Shown here: piece by piece, positions 8,260-16,945 of the stretch
Layout of the letters: each line of letters opens with the position of its first letter
Numbering within the stretch: the first letter of the stretch is position 1
NCBI RefSeq assembly: GCF_001592875.1
Contig: NZ_LSOF01000019.1
Coordinates: 92,298-156,297 of the forward strand
Length of the DNA stretch: 64,000 bases
DNA from: Pseudomonas sp. BMS12
GTDB taxonomy: Bacteria > Pseudomonadota > Gammaproteobacteria > Pseudomonadales > Pseudomonadaceae
Direction: 5' to 3'
Notes under the pieces: generated by a model
Told to the model about the DNA's origin: nothing
Seen by the model: the letters and a program-made list of their open reading frames with translations, nothing else
Databases searched by the model: none
Program-made: the position numbers and the translations under genes

Positions 8260-8850
8260 ATGAGTTTCCCGTTGTTTCCCCTCAACACCGTGCTGTTCCC
8301 GGGATGTGTGCTCGATCTGCAGATATTCGAGGCGCGCTACCTGGACATGATCAGCGCCTGCATGAAACGGGGCGAGGGCTTCGGCGTGGTCGGCATTCTC
8401 GAAGGCGAGGAGGTCGGCGAGGCGGCCAGCCGTTTTGCCGCGCTGGGGTGTGAGGCCGTGATTCGCGACTTTCAGCAGCGCCCCAATGGCCTGCTGGGCA
8501 TTCGCGTTGAGGGTGCGCGGCGTTTTCACGTGGACAAGGTGGTGGTGCAGCCCGATCAGCTGGCGCTGGCCGAGGTCAGCTGGCTCGACGAGCCGGACGA
8601 TGCCCCGCTGCTGGCCGAACATGCCGACCTGGCCGCTTTGCTCGCTGCCCTGGCCGAGCATCCCCTGGTATCCGGTCTGGGTATGGGCGGCGCGGTGAGC
8701 GGCCAGCAGGCCCTGGCCAATCAACTGGCCTACCTGCTGCCGTTCTCCATCGAGCAGAAACTGCAGGCGCTGATGCTCGATGAGCCTCTGCAACGACTGG
8801 AGCATATCCAGGGGCTGCTCGACGATCTGCAGGGCGAGCTGACAGCCTAG
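8260..8850 (+). CDS. LON peptidase substrate-binding domain protein
   Basis: A 196-aa protein consisting only of the LON N-terminal (substrate-binding) domain. It opens with FPLFPLNTVLFPGCVLDLQIFE, split at the typical PLN-x-VLFPG motif, and continues with RYLDMISACMKRGEGFGVV. No ATPase or protease domain follows, so it is a stand-alone LON domain, which is common in proteobacteria and of unclear function. It lies 34 bp after the LrgB gene on the same strand and could be cotranscribed with it. Confidence 0.88.
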   Translation: MSFPLFPLNTVLFPGCVLDLQIFEARYLDMISACMKRGEGFGVVGILEGEEVGEAASRFAALGCEAVIRDFQQRPNGLLGIRVEGARRFHVDKVVVQPDQLALAEVSWLDEPDDAPLLAEHADLAALLAALAEHPLVSGLGMGGAVSGQQALANQLAYLLPFSIEQKLQALMLDEPLQRLEHIQGLLDDLQGELTA

Positions 8851-8932
8851 GTCGAGGTTCCGGCGGTTATGGGTCGTGAGAGCGGCCCCGCCACGAGAAG
8901 CAGCCCGCTCTTCCTCTCGCGTCTACTGACCG

Positions 8933-10249
8933 TCAATAGCGGTACTGCTGAATCGCCTCCGGCAGTGCCCAGGCGCTGACCGTACCGAGCAGTGCCAGGG
9001 TGGCAGGCAGAATCAGCCACCAGACGCGGGCGCCCAAGGGTTGCATGGGGGCGCGTCGCTGCAGCCAGGCCAGGCTGAGCGCGCAGACCATGCCGGCGAG
9101 CAGGCTGCCGGCGAGTATGTCGGTCGGCCAATGCACGCCCAGATAGACCCGCGACAGGGCTATGGCCAATGCCGGCATGCTGGCCAGCAGCAGCCAGGCC
9201 AGGCGCGTGCGCGCCGATGCGCCGCGACCGGCCAGCACGCCGAGGGCGAGAAAGCAGGCGAAGGCCGCCGAACTGTGGCCGCTGGGCAGGCTGAAGGTGT
9301 CCAGCGGCTGCAGCAGCACATCCGGCCTGGCGCGGGCGAAGGCCTGTTTGAGCGCGGTGTTGGCCAGTGCCGTGAGCAGCATGCTGCTGCCCACGTACAG
9401 CGCGGCCTGGAAACGGCGTGCCAGCAGCAGAAGCAGCGTCAGCAGCACCCCGGCCGCCGCCTGGGTGTGGAAATCGCCGAGCCCGGTGATCAGCAACGCC
9501 AGGCTGTCCATGGCTGGGGCGCGCTGTTCCTGCACCAGCGCCATCAGGCCCTGATCTAGCGCCTGCAGGTGGTTTACGCCGAGTAGCAGGGCTAACAGCA
9601 GCGCGGCACACAGGCCGGCGGCCAGCAGGGTGGCCCAGCGCAGCTCGCGCAGGCTGCTGTGGATCACCAGCACCAGCATCAGGGCCACCCCGCCAGCGAC
9701 CGCGCCCGCCTCGCCCCAGAAGCCTGCGGGCAGTGGCAGGCGCAGTGCCGCGCCAGTGGCCCAGCCCGGCAACAGGTAGGCCACCGACCAGCCGGCAGCC
9801 GCCAGCAGGCTGACCAGCAAGAAACGCACGAACGGCATGTCGAGCATGCCGGCCACCAGGGGCAGCATCGGCCGCAGCGGGCCGATGAAGCGTCCCACCA
9901 GCAGGCTGGTCACGCCGTAGCGCTGGAAATAGTGCTCTGCGCCGCTCAGCCAGGCAGGGTGCTTGCGCAGCAACGACAGATTGCGGATGTCCTGATGGTA
10001 GCGGCGGCCCAGGCCGTAGGAAATCACGTCGCCCAACAGTCCGCCGCAATAGGCCAGCAACAGTGTCTGCCACAGCTCCAGGGCGCCGCTGCCGGCCAGC
10101 ACGCCGAGGCTGAACAGCACCACGGTGCCGGGAATCACCAGGCCGGCCACGGCCAGGCATTCCACGCAGGCCATCACTAGGATGACCAGCGCCAGCCAGT
10201 GTGGATTGGCTTCCAGCCAGAGGGCCAGGGCGTCGTACCAATGGCTCAT
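8933..10249 (-). CDS. DedA-PAP2 fusion membrane protein
   Basis: A 438-aa inner-membrane protein made of two families. Residues about 1-200 are a DedA/SNARE-associated domain (GLVIPGTVVLFSLGVLAG, then GRFIGPLRPMLPLVAG, the conserved arginine-bearing motif), implicated in flipping undecaprenyl phosphate or phospholipids. Residues about 230-420 are a PAP2 phosphatase with all three signature parts: KQAFARARP, LPSGHSSAAF and SRVYLGVHWPTDILAG. The two activities together point to lipid-carrier dephosphorylation and recycling, which is inference from domains. It starts inside the end of mpg, sharing ATGA at 10246-10249, so it is translationally coupled to a DNA glycosylase gene with no obvious functional link. 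Confidence 0.9.
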   Translation of the reverse strand: MSHWYDALALWLEANPHWLALVILVMACVECLAVAGLVIPGTVVLFSLGVLAGSGALELWQTLLLAYCGGLLGDVISYGLGRRYHQDIRNLSLLRKHPAWLSGAEHYFQRYGVTSLLVGRFIGPLRPMLPLVAGMLDMPFVRFLLVSLLAAAGWSVAYLLPGWATGAALRLPLPAGFWGEAGAVAGGVALMLVLVIHSSLRELRWATLLAAGLCAALLLALLLGVNHLQALDQGLMALVQEQRAPAMDSLALLITGLGDFHTQAAAGVLLTLLLLLARRFQAALYVGSSMLLTALANTALKQAFARARPDVLLQPLDTFSLPSGHSSAAFACFLALGVLAGRGASARTRLAWLLLASMPALAIALSRVYLGVHWPTDILAGSLLAGMVCALSLAWLQRRAPMQPLGARVWWLILPATLALLGTVSAWALPEAIQQYRY

Positions 10250-10932
10250 GGGTGCAGCTCCTCGCTGTTCAACAGGTAAAAGTCGCGCCCTTCGACCTGG
10301 CCGCGGCGCAATGGGTTGCGTGTGCACTGGCGAACGTAGGCGGCATCGACGAAACGGTAGGGCAGATGTTCGTCGCGCCCGTGCGGGATGCCCAGGCGCG
10401 GGCACTGGATGATCTGTGGCGGACGCAGGCCAACGTCCTCGACGAACAGCCGTTGCGGGTCGAAGCGGCGCGCGTCCCAGTCCGGCACCCTGAGCCCCAG
10501 GGCCTTGCACAGCAGGGTCTGGCCGGCACACAGGCGCTCGCTGGGGCGGGTGCCGCCATCGGCTGCGGGGTTGTTCGCCTGCATGCGCGCCAGGGCGTCG
10601 CTGGCGCAATGTTGGTCGATCCAGGGCGTGGCCGACTTGATCAACACCGCATTGCCAGGGCCTTGGGCGCTGAAGTTCAGCGAGTCGCCGCCGCGGGCGT
10701 AGTACATGTAGATGTGCCCGCCATCGAGAAACAGCGCCTTGCGTTTTTCGGTATAGCCGAGCGAGGCGTGGCTGCCCTTGTCGACCAGGTAGTAGGCCTC
10801 GGTCTCGATGATTCGCGCGGCGAGCCAGTGGCCCTGATGGCGGTGGCGGATGATCTTGCCCAACAGGTCGCGGGCCAGGGTCTGGGCGTCGCGATCGAAG
10901 AAGCTGTCGGGCAGTGGGCTGGGTGCGCGCAT
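10246..10932 (-). CDS. mpg: DNA-3-methyladenine glycosylase, AAG/MPG type
   Basis: A 228-aa monofunctional base-excision glycosylase of the AAG fold (not HhH), removing alkylated purines such as 3-methyladenine and hypoxanthine. Family marks include LARDLLGKIIRH, ARIIETEAYY with the catalytic glutamate, the YMYYARGGDSLNF segment, and a C-terminal VRQCTRNPLRRGQVEG region. Its length is within the bacterial AAG range. It is divergent from proA and forms a two-gene unit with the DedA-PAP2 gene. A second, unrelated 3-methyladenine glycosylase (AlkA type) is encoded at 23997-24878. Confidence 0.93.
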   Translation of the reverse strand: MRAPSPLPDSFFDRDAQTLARDLLGKIIRHRHQGHWLAARIIETEAYYLVDKGSHASLGYTEKRKALFLDGGHIYMYYARGGDSLNFSAQGPGNAVLIKSATPWIDQHCASDALARMQANNPAADGGTRPSERLCAGQTLLCKALGLRVPDWDARRFDPQRLFVEDVGLRPPQIIQCPRLGIPHGRDEHLPYRFVDAAYVRQCTRNPLRRGQVEGRDFYLLNSEELHP

Positions 10933-11062
10933 GCAGGGTCCGGCTGGCTTGGGAAGCTGGCGATCTTAGCAATGCTCGGCTGAAATCGGGCTGAACGACG
11001 GTTAATTACGGGCAATGGGCGCCGTCTGCCCGGCGATGCTGGGCGCGGCGGGGCACGCCGGC

Positions 11063-11068
11063 TATAAT
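11063..11068 (+). promoter_or_regulatory. Possible -10 element of proA
   Basis: A perfect TATAAT lies 36 bp before the proA ATG in the divergent mpg-proA spacer. A clear TTGACA-like -35 is not visible. Confidence 0.45.
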
Positions 11069-11104
11069 CAGCCACTTTTTCCAGCCGCCAGACCATTGCC
11101 GACC

Positions 11105-12370
11105 ATGACCGAGTCCGTACTCGACTATATGACCCGCCTGGGCCGCGCCGCGCGCGAGGCTTCGCGGGTGCTCGCCCGTGCCAGCACTGCGCAGAAGAAC
11201 CGCGCCCTGCAGGCCGCCGCCAATGCCCTCGACGCCGCGCGCGCCGAGCTGACCGCCGCCAATGAGCTGGATCTGGCCGCCGCCCGCGCCAGTGGCCTGG
11301 AGCCGGCCATGGTCGATCGCCTGGCGCTGACCCCGGCCGTGATCGACTCGATGATCGAGGGCCTGCGCCAGGTCGCCACCTTGCCGGACCCGATCGGCGA
11401 GATCCGCGACATGCGCTACCTGCCGTCCGGCATCCAGGTCGGCAAGATGCGCGTGCCGCTGGGCGTGATCGGCATCATCTACGAGTCGCGCCCCAACGTG
11501 ACCATCGACGCCGCCAGCCTGTGCCTGAAGTCCGGCAACGCCACCATCCTGCGTGGCGGTTCCGAGGCGATTCATTCCAATCAGGCGATTGCCCGCTGCA
11601 TCCAGCTCGGTCTGGCCGAGGCGGATTTGCCGGCCAGCGCGGTGCAGGTGGTGGAAACTACCGATCGCGCCGCCGTCGGTGCGCTGATCAGCATGCCGGA
11701 ATTCGTCGATGTGATCGTGCCGCGCGGCGGTAAGGGGCTGATCGAGCGCATCAGTCGTGACGCCAAGGTGCCGGTGATCAAGCACCTGGACGGCGTCTGC
11801 CATGTCTATGTCGATGTGGCGGCCGACGTCGACAAGGCCATTCGTGTCGCCGACAACGCCAAGACCCAGCGCTACTCGCCGTGCAACGCCATGGAAACGC
11901 TGCTGGTGCATGAGGCCATCGCCGCCCGTGTGCTGCCGCCGTTGGCCGCGATCTATCGCGACAAGGGCGTGGAACTGCGTGGCGATGCCGCGACCCGGGC
12001 CCTGCTGGGTGCCGATGTGCTGGAGGCCAGCGAAGACGACTGGTATGCCGAGTACAACGCGCCGATCCTGGCGATTCGCATCGTCGACTCGCTGGAGTCG
12101 GCCATCGAGCACATCAACCAATACGGCTCGCAGCACACCGACGCGATCATCACCGAGAACTTCAGTGATGCGCGGCGTTTCCTCACCGAGGTGGATTCCG
12201 CCTCGGTGATGGTCAATGCCTCGACCCGTTTCGCCGATGGCTTCGAGTACGGCCTGGGCGCGGAGATCGGCATTTCCACCGACAAGCTGCATGCGCGTGG
12301 CCCGGTCGGCCTGGAAGGCCTGACCAGCGAGAAGTACGTGGTATTCGGCGACGGGCATATCCGTACCTGA
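11105..12370 (+). CDS. proA: Glutamate-5-semialdehyde dehydrogenase (gamma-glutamyl phosphate reductase)
   Basis: A 421-aa cytoplasmic enzyme of proline synthesis, reducing gamma-glutamyl phosphate to glutamate semialdehyde with NADPH. Visible marks are PLGVIGIIYESRPNVT, CLKSGNATILRGGSEA, VPRGGKGLI and the catalytic cysteine region YSPCNAMETLLVH. The ATG at 11105 fits the family length; an earlier in-frame ATG (11015) would add a leader that overlaps the TATAAT. It overlaps nadD as TGATG. The pairing proA-nadD is typical of Pseudomonas. Confidence 0.97.
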   Translation: MTESVLDYMTRLGRAAREASRVLARASTAQKNRALQAAANALDAARAELTAANELDLAAARASGLEPAMVDRLALTPAVIDSMIEGLRQVATLPDPIGEIRDMRYLPSGIQVGKMRVPLGVIGIIYESRPNVTIDAASLCLKSGNATILRGGSEAIHSNQAIARCIQLGLAEADLPASAVQVVETTDRAAVGALISMPEFVDVIVPRGGKGLIERISRDAKVPVIKHLDGVCHVYVDVAADVDKAIRVADNAKTQRYSPCNAMETLLVHEAIAARVLPPLAAIYRDKGVELRGDAATRALLGADVLEASEDDWYAEYNAPILAIRIVDSLESAIEHINQYGSQHTDAIITENFSDARRFLTEVDSASVMVNASTRFADGFEYGLGAEIGISTDKLHARGPVGLEGLTSEKYVVFGDGHIRT

Positions 12371-13008
12371 TGGCGCGACGTATTGGCCTGCTCGGCGGCA
12401 CCTTCAATCCGGTGCATATCGGGCACCTGCGCGCAGCGCTGGAAGTGGCCGAGTACATGGGGCTGGACGAGCTGCGGTTGATTCCCAGTGCCCGTCCACC
12501 GCATCGCGAAACACCACAGGCAAGTGCCGAGCAGCGTCTGGCCATGGTCGAGCTGGCAGTGGCCGGCGAGTCGCTGCTCAAGGTCGATGACCGCGAATTG
12601 CAGCGCGACAAGCCGTCGTTCACCTACGACACCCTGGAATCGGTGCGTGGTGAGCTGGCGGCGGACGATCAGTTGTTTCTCCTGCTGGGCTGGGATGCCT
12701 TCTGCGGGTTGCCCTCCTGGCATCGTTGGCAGGAACTGCTCGAGCATTGCCACATCCTCGTGCTGCAGCGGCCGGATACCGGTAACGAGCCGCCCGAGGC
12801 GTTGCGCGACCTGTTGGCGGCGCGCAGCGAGAACGATCCGCTGAGCCTGCTCGGGCCTGGCGGGCAAATCAGTTTCATCTGGCAGACGCCGCTGGCGGTG
12901 TCTGCCACCCAGGTTCGCCAGTTGCTGGCGCAAGGGCGTTCGGTGCGTTATCTGGTGCCCGACGCCGTGCTGGCCTATATCCATGCTCACGGACTGTACC
13001 GTGAGTAA
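12370..13008 (+). CDS. nadD: Nicotinate-nucleotide adenylyltransferase
   Basis: A 212-aa enzyme that converts nicotinate mononucleotide to deamido-NAD. The nucleotidyltransferase motif GGTFNPVHIGHLR is at residues 9-21, and the second ATP-binding signature SATQVRQLL is near 177-185. Its first base is the last base of the proA stop codon, so translation is probably coupled. It is followed by rsfS after 19 bp. Confidence 0.96.
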   Translation: MARRIGLLGGTFNPVHIGHLRAALEVAEYMGLDELRLIPSARPPHRETPQASAEQRLAMVELAVAGESLLKVDDRELQRDKPSFTYDTLESVRGELAADDQLFLLLGWDAFCGLPSWHRWQELLEHCHILVLQRPDTGNEPPEALRDLLAARSENDPLSLLGPGGQISFIWQTPLAVSATQVRQLLAQGRSVRYLVPDAVLAYIHAHGLYRE

Positions 13009-13027
13009 ATCGATTCATGAGGTAACG

Positions 13028-13387
13028 ATGCAAAACGAAGAACTGGTCAAGGTCGCCGTTGCGGCCCTGGAAGATATGAAGGGTGCCGATATCACCACCA
13101 TCGATGTGCGCGGCAAGACCAGCGTCACCGATTTCATGGTGATCGCCAGCGGTACTTCCAGCCGTCACGTCAAGTCGATGGCCAACGAGGTGCTGGACAA
13201 GGTCAAGGAGCAGGGCGTACGCCCGCTGGGCAGCGAAGGCCTGGATGGCGGCGAGTGGGCTCTGCTCGACCTGGGCGACGTGGTGGTGCATGTGATGCAG
13301 GTTGCCACTCGTCAGTTCTACGACCTCGAGCGTCTGTGGCAGGGCGCCGAGCAGAGCCGTGCGCAGCACCAGGATCCGGCCGAGTAA
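13028..13387 (+). CDS. rsfS: Ribosomal silencing factor RsfS
   Basis: A 119-aa protein of the Iojap/RsfS family, which binds ribosomal protein uL14 and blocks subunit joining during starvation. Typical segments are LEDMKGADITTIDVRGKT, DFMVIASGTSSRHVKSMA and EGLDGGEWALLDLGDVVVHV. The start at 13028 (ATGCAAAAC) was preferred over an upstream frame start inside nadD; AGGT lies just upstream. It is followed after 9 bp by rlmH, the usual neighbour. Confidence 0.96.
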   Translation: MQNEELVKVAVAALEDMKGADITTIDVRGKTSVTDFMVIASGTSSRHVKSMANEVLDKVKEQGVRPLGSEGLDGGEWALLDLGDVVVHVMQVATRQFYDLERLWQGAEQSRAQHQDPAE

Positions 13388-13396
13388 GTCGCTAAC

Positions 13397-13864
13397 GTGC
13401 GTATCAAACTGATCGCCGTTGGCTCGCGCATGCCGCGCTGGGTCGAGGATGGCTGGCAGGAGTATGCCAAGCGTCTGCCGCCCGAGCTGCCGCTGGAGCT
13501 GGTGGAGATTCCGCTGACCACCCGCGGCAAGAATGCCGACATCGCCCGCCTGATCCGTCAGGAGGGCGAGGCCATGCTGAGCAAGGTGCAACCGGGGGAA
13601 CGTATCGTCACCCTGGAAGTCCATGGCAAGCCATGGAGCACCGAGCAGCTGGCCGCCGAGCTGGAGCGCTGGCGCCTGGATGCGCGCACGGTCAACCTGA
13701 TGGTCGGCGGCCCGGAGGGGCTGGCGCCGGAAGTCTGCGCACGTAGCGAGCAGCGCTGGTCGCTGTCGCCGTTGACCCTGCCGCACCCGCTGGTGCGTAT
13801 CCTGCTCGGCGAGCAGATCTATCGGGCCTGGACTGTGCTGTCCGGCCATCCGTATCACAAGTAA
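13397..13864 (+). CDS. rlmH: 23S rRNA (pseudouridine1915-N3)-methyltransferase
   Basis: A 155-aa SPOUT methyltransferase that methylates pseudouridine 1915 of helix 69 on assembled 70S ribosomes. The conserved C-terminal knot is LMVGGPEGLAPEV followed by LSPLTLPHPLVRILLGEQIYRAWTVLSGHPYHK in pieces. The start is GTG at 13397, and the size is exactly that of the family. It lies between rsfS and mrdA, as in E. coli. Confidence 0.97.
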   Translation: MRIKLIAVGSRMPRWVEDGWQEYAKRLPPELPLELVEIPLTTRGKNADIARLIRQEGEAMLSKVQPGERIVTLEVHGKPWSTEQLAAELERWRLDARTVNLMVGGPEGLAPEVCARSEQRWSLSPLTLPHPLVRILLGEQIYRAWTVLSGHPYHK

Positions 13865-13874
13865 GCAGTAGTCG

Positions 13875-15800
13875 ATGCCACAACCTATACGCCTCAAGGA
13901 TCACGAGAGGGACGCCCGCCAGGTGCGTCGCCGCGTGTTCGTCGGCGGTGGAATAGTGCTGCTGCTGACGCTGGTGCTGGTGGCGCGGATGTATTACCTG
14001 CAGGTGATCCAGTACGAGCACCACTCGACCCTGGCCGAGAACAACCGCATCCATGTGCAGCCGATTCCGCCCACCCGTGGGCTGATCTTCGACCGCAACG
14101 GGGTGATCATCGCCGACAACCGGCCCAGCTTCAGTCTGACCCTGACCCGCGAGCGCGCCGGCGACTGGCGTCAGGTGCTGGATGCGGTCGTCGAGGTGCT
14201 GGAACTGACTCCCGATGACCGGGCGCTGTTCGAAAAACGCATGCAGCAGGGGCGCCGCCCTTTCGAGCCGGTGCCGGTGCTGTTCGAGCTTTCCGAGGAG
14301 CAGATTGCCCGCATCGCGGTCAACCAGTTCCGTCTGCCGGGTGTCGAGGTGGTCGCGCAACTGGTGCGTCATTACCCGCAGAAGGATCACTTCGCCCACT
14401 CAGTGGGTTATGTCGGACGGATCAACGAGCAAGAGCTGAAACAGCTCGATCCAATCAATTACAGCGGTACCCACCATATCGGCAAGACCGGCATCGAGCG
14501 CTTCTACGAGCCGTTGCTGCATGGCCAGGTCGGCTATGAAGAGGTGGAAACCAACGCCCGTGGCCGGGTCTTGCGCGTGCTCAAACGCACCGACCCGGTA
14601 CCGGGTACGGACCTGACTCTGACCCTCGATATCCAGCTGCAACAGGCTGCCGAGCGGGCCTTGGCCGGTCGTCGTGGCGCCGTGGTGGCGATCGAGCCGT
14701 CCAGCGGCGAAGTCTTGGCCATGGTCAGCCAGCCGAGCTTTGACCCCAACCCCTTTGTCACCGGGATCGGCTTCAAGGCCTATGCCGAGCTGCGCGACTC
14801 CATCGACCGGCCGCTGTTCAACCGGGTGTTGCGCGGGCTGTATCCGCCAGGCTCGACCATCAAGCCGATGGTGGCGGTGTCCGGCCTGGATGCCGGCGTG
14901 GTCACGCCGCAGACCCGGGTGTTCGATCCGGGCTACTACCAGCTGCCCGGCAATAGCCACAAATATCGCAACTGGAACCGCAATGGCGATGGCTCGGTGA
15001 ATCTGGAGTACGCCATCATGCGCTCCAATGACACTTACTTTTACGATCTGGCCCACAAGATGGGCATCGATCGCCTGCACGACTACATGACCCGCTTCGG
15101 GCTGGGCCAGCGGGTGTCGTTGGACATGTTCGAGGAAACTGCCGGACTGATGCCGTCGCGCGAATGGAAGCGCGCGCGCTACCGTCAGGCCTGGTATCCG
15201 GGCGAGACGCTGATCCTCGGTATCGGTCAGGGCTACATGCAGGCCACGCCGCTGCAGCTGGCCCAGGCCGTCAGCCTGATGGCCACCCGCGGCAAGTGGA
15301 TTCGCCCGCACCTGCTGCGCGATGCGGAAGGGCGCAGCGCCATGCAGTTGATGCAGGCGGGCCTGATCGAAAGCGCCGAAACGCCCCCCGATATCCAGCT
15401 GCGTGATCCGAAGTTCTGGGACTATGGCCGCAACGGCATGGAAATGGTCGTGCACGGGCCGCGCGGCACGGCGGCCAAGGTCGGTGCCACTTCCGTCTAT
15501 CGTATTGCCGGCAAGAGCGGTACGGCACAGGTGGTGGCGATCAAGCAGGGTGAGAAGTACGACCGCTCCAAGATAGCCGAGCGCCACCGCGACCATGCTT
15601 TGTTCGTCGCCTTCGCTCCGGCCGAGGCGCCGAAAATCGCCGTAGCGGTGATGGTGGAGAACGGCGAGTCCGGTTCCGGTGTGGCCGCGCCCGTGGTCAA
15701 GCAGGTGATGGATGCCTGGCTGCTGGGCGAAGATGGTCAGCTGAAACCCGAGTACCGGCCGCCGCAGTCGGCAGCAGATGAGGCCCGCGAGCAGCCATGA
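13875..15800 (+). CDS. mrdA: Penicillin-binding protein 2, elongation transpeptidase
   Basis: A 641-aa class B PBP, the essential DD-transpeptidase of the rod (elongasome) complex. It has a short cytoplasmic N-terminus, one membrane anchor (about residues 17-39), the dimerisation/pedestal domain and the transpeptidase domain. The active-site triad is complete: STIK with Ser327 and Lys330, the SND region (MRSNDTYFY) and KSGTAQ near residue 546. It overlaps the rodA start by ATGA at its 3' end, fitting the PBP2-RodA partnership in which RodA polymerises and PBP2 crosslinks. Confidence 0.97.
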   Translation: MPQPIRLKDHERDARQVRRRVFVGGGIVLLLTLVLVARMYYLQVIQYEHHSTLAENNRIHVQPIPPTRGLIFDRNGVIIADNRPSFSLTLTRERAGDWRQVLDAVVEVLELTPDDRALFEKRMQQGRRPFEPVPVLFELSEEQIARIAVNQFRLPGVEVVAQLVRHYPQKDHFAHSVGYVGRINEQELKQLDPINYSGTHHIGKTGIERFYEPLLHGQVGYEEVETNARGRVLRVLKRTDPVPGTDLTLTLDIQLQQAAERALAGRRGAVVAIEPSSGEVLAMVSQPSFDPNPFVTGIGFKAYAELRDSIDRPLFNRVLRGLYPPGSTIKPMVAVSGLDAGVVTPQTRVFDPGYYQLPGNSHKYRNWNRNGDGSVNLEYAIMRSNDTYFYDLAHKMGIDRLHDYMTRFGLGQRVSLDMFEETAGLMPSREWKRARYRQAWYPGETLILGIGQGYMQATPLQLAQAVSLMATRGKWIRPHLLRDAEGRSAMQLMQAGLIESAETPPDIQLRDPKFWDYGRNGMEMVVHGPRGTAAKVGATSVYRIAGKSGTAQVVAIKQGEKYDRSKIAERHRDHALFVAFAPAEAPKIAVAVMVENGESGSGVAAPVVKQVMDAWLLGEDGQLKPEYRPPQSAADEAREQP

Positions 15801-16945
15801 AACGCCAGGAATTCGACCGCAGTATCTCCGACGAGGACGTCTTCAAGCGGCGCGCGAGCCTGCTGCAGCGCCTGCACATCGATGGCTGGCTGCTGCTGAT
15901 CCTGCTGGTGCTGGGGGCGGGCAGCCTGTTCGTGTTGTATTCGGCCAGCGGCAAGAACTGGGATCTGGTGATCAAGCAGGGCAGTTCCTTCGGTATCGGC
16001 CTGGTCGCTGCCCTGGTCATCGCGCAGTTCGAGCCACGCTTCATGGCGCGTTGGGTGCCGCTGGCCTATATCGGTGGCGTGGCGTTGCTGGCGGTGGTCG
16101 AGGTGATGGGCCACACGGCCATGGGCGCGACTCGCTGGATCAACATCCCCGGGTTGATTCGCTTCCAGCCCTCGGAGTTCATGAAGATCATCATGCCGGC
16201 GACCATCGCCTGGTACCTGGCACGGCACAATCTGCCGCCCAAGCTCAAGCACATCTGCATCAGCCTGGTACTGATCGGCATACCCTTCGTGCTGATTCTC
16301 AAGCAGCCGGACCTCGGCACCTCGCTGCTGATCCTGGCCTCGGGTGCCTTCGTGCTGTTCATGGCCGGCCTGCAATGGCGCTGGATCATCGGTGCGGTAG
16401 CGGCCGTGGTGCCGATTGCCGTGGCCATGTGGTTCTTCGTGCTGCGCGAATATCAGAAGCAGCGGGTGCTGACCTTCCTCAATCCCGAGAGTGATCCGCT
16501 GGGCACCGGCTGGAACATCATCCAGTCCAAGGCGGCCATTGGCTCGGGCGGGGTATTCGGCAAGGGTTGGTTGCTCGGCACCCAGTCGCACCTGGATTTT
16601 TTGCCGGAAAGCCATACGGACTTTATCATTGCCGTGCTGAGCGAAGAGTTCGGCATGGTCGGGGTGTGTATCCTGCTGTTGGTCTACCTGCTGCTGATCG
16701 CTCGCGGCCTGGTCATCACCGCCAATGCGCAGACCCTGTTCGGCAAGTTGCTGGCCGGCAGCCTGACCATGACGTTCTTCGTCTATGTGTTCGTTAACAT
16801 CGGCATGGTCAGTGGGCTGTTGCCGGTGGTGGGGGTACCCCTGCCCTTCATTAGCTATGGCGGAACCCATCTGGTGACGCTGTTGTCTGGGTTTGGGGTT
16901 TTGATGGCGATTCAGACGCACCGCAAGTGGATCGCCCAGTCATGA
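15797..16945 (+). CDS. mrdB: Peptidoglycan glycosyltransferase RodA (SEDS)
   Basis: A 382-aa SEDS protein with about ten membrane helices, which polymerises lipid II in the elongasome. Characteristic sequences are RWINIPGLIRFQPSEFMKI, LKQPDLGTSLLI with the conserved aspartate, FLPESHTDFI and GVPLPFISYGGTHLV. It is coupled to mrdA upstream and mltB downstream by ATGA overlaps on both sides. Also called rodA. Confidence 0.97.
   Translation: MKRQEFDRSISDEDVFKRRASLLQRLHIDGWLLLILLVLGAGSLFVLYSASGKNWDLVIKQGSSFGIGLVAALVIAQFEPRFMARWVPLAYIGGVALLAVVEVMGHTAMGATRWINIPGLIRFQPSEFMKIIMPATIAWYLARHNLPPKLKHICISLVLIGIPFVLILKQPDLGTSLLILASGAFVLFMAGLQWRWIIGAVAAVVPIAVAMWFFVLREYQKQRVLTFLNPESDPLGTGWNIIQSKAAIGSGGVFGKGWLLGTQSHLDFLPESHTDFIIAVLSEEFGMVGVCILLLVYLLLIARGLVITANAQTLFGKLLAGSLTMTFFVYVFVNIGMVSGLLPVVGVPLPFISYGGTHLVTLLSGFGVLMAIQTHRKWIAQS

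Noticed and set aside
8847..10241. A 464-aa frame overlapping the DedA-PAP2 gene
   Set aside because: Arg/Pro/Gly-rich phase shadow; the DedA-PAP2 frame has every signature.
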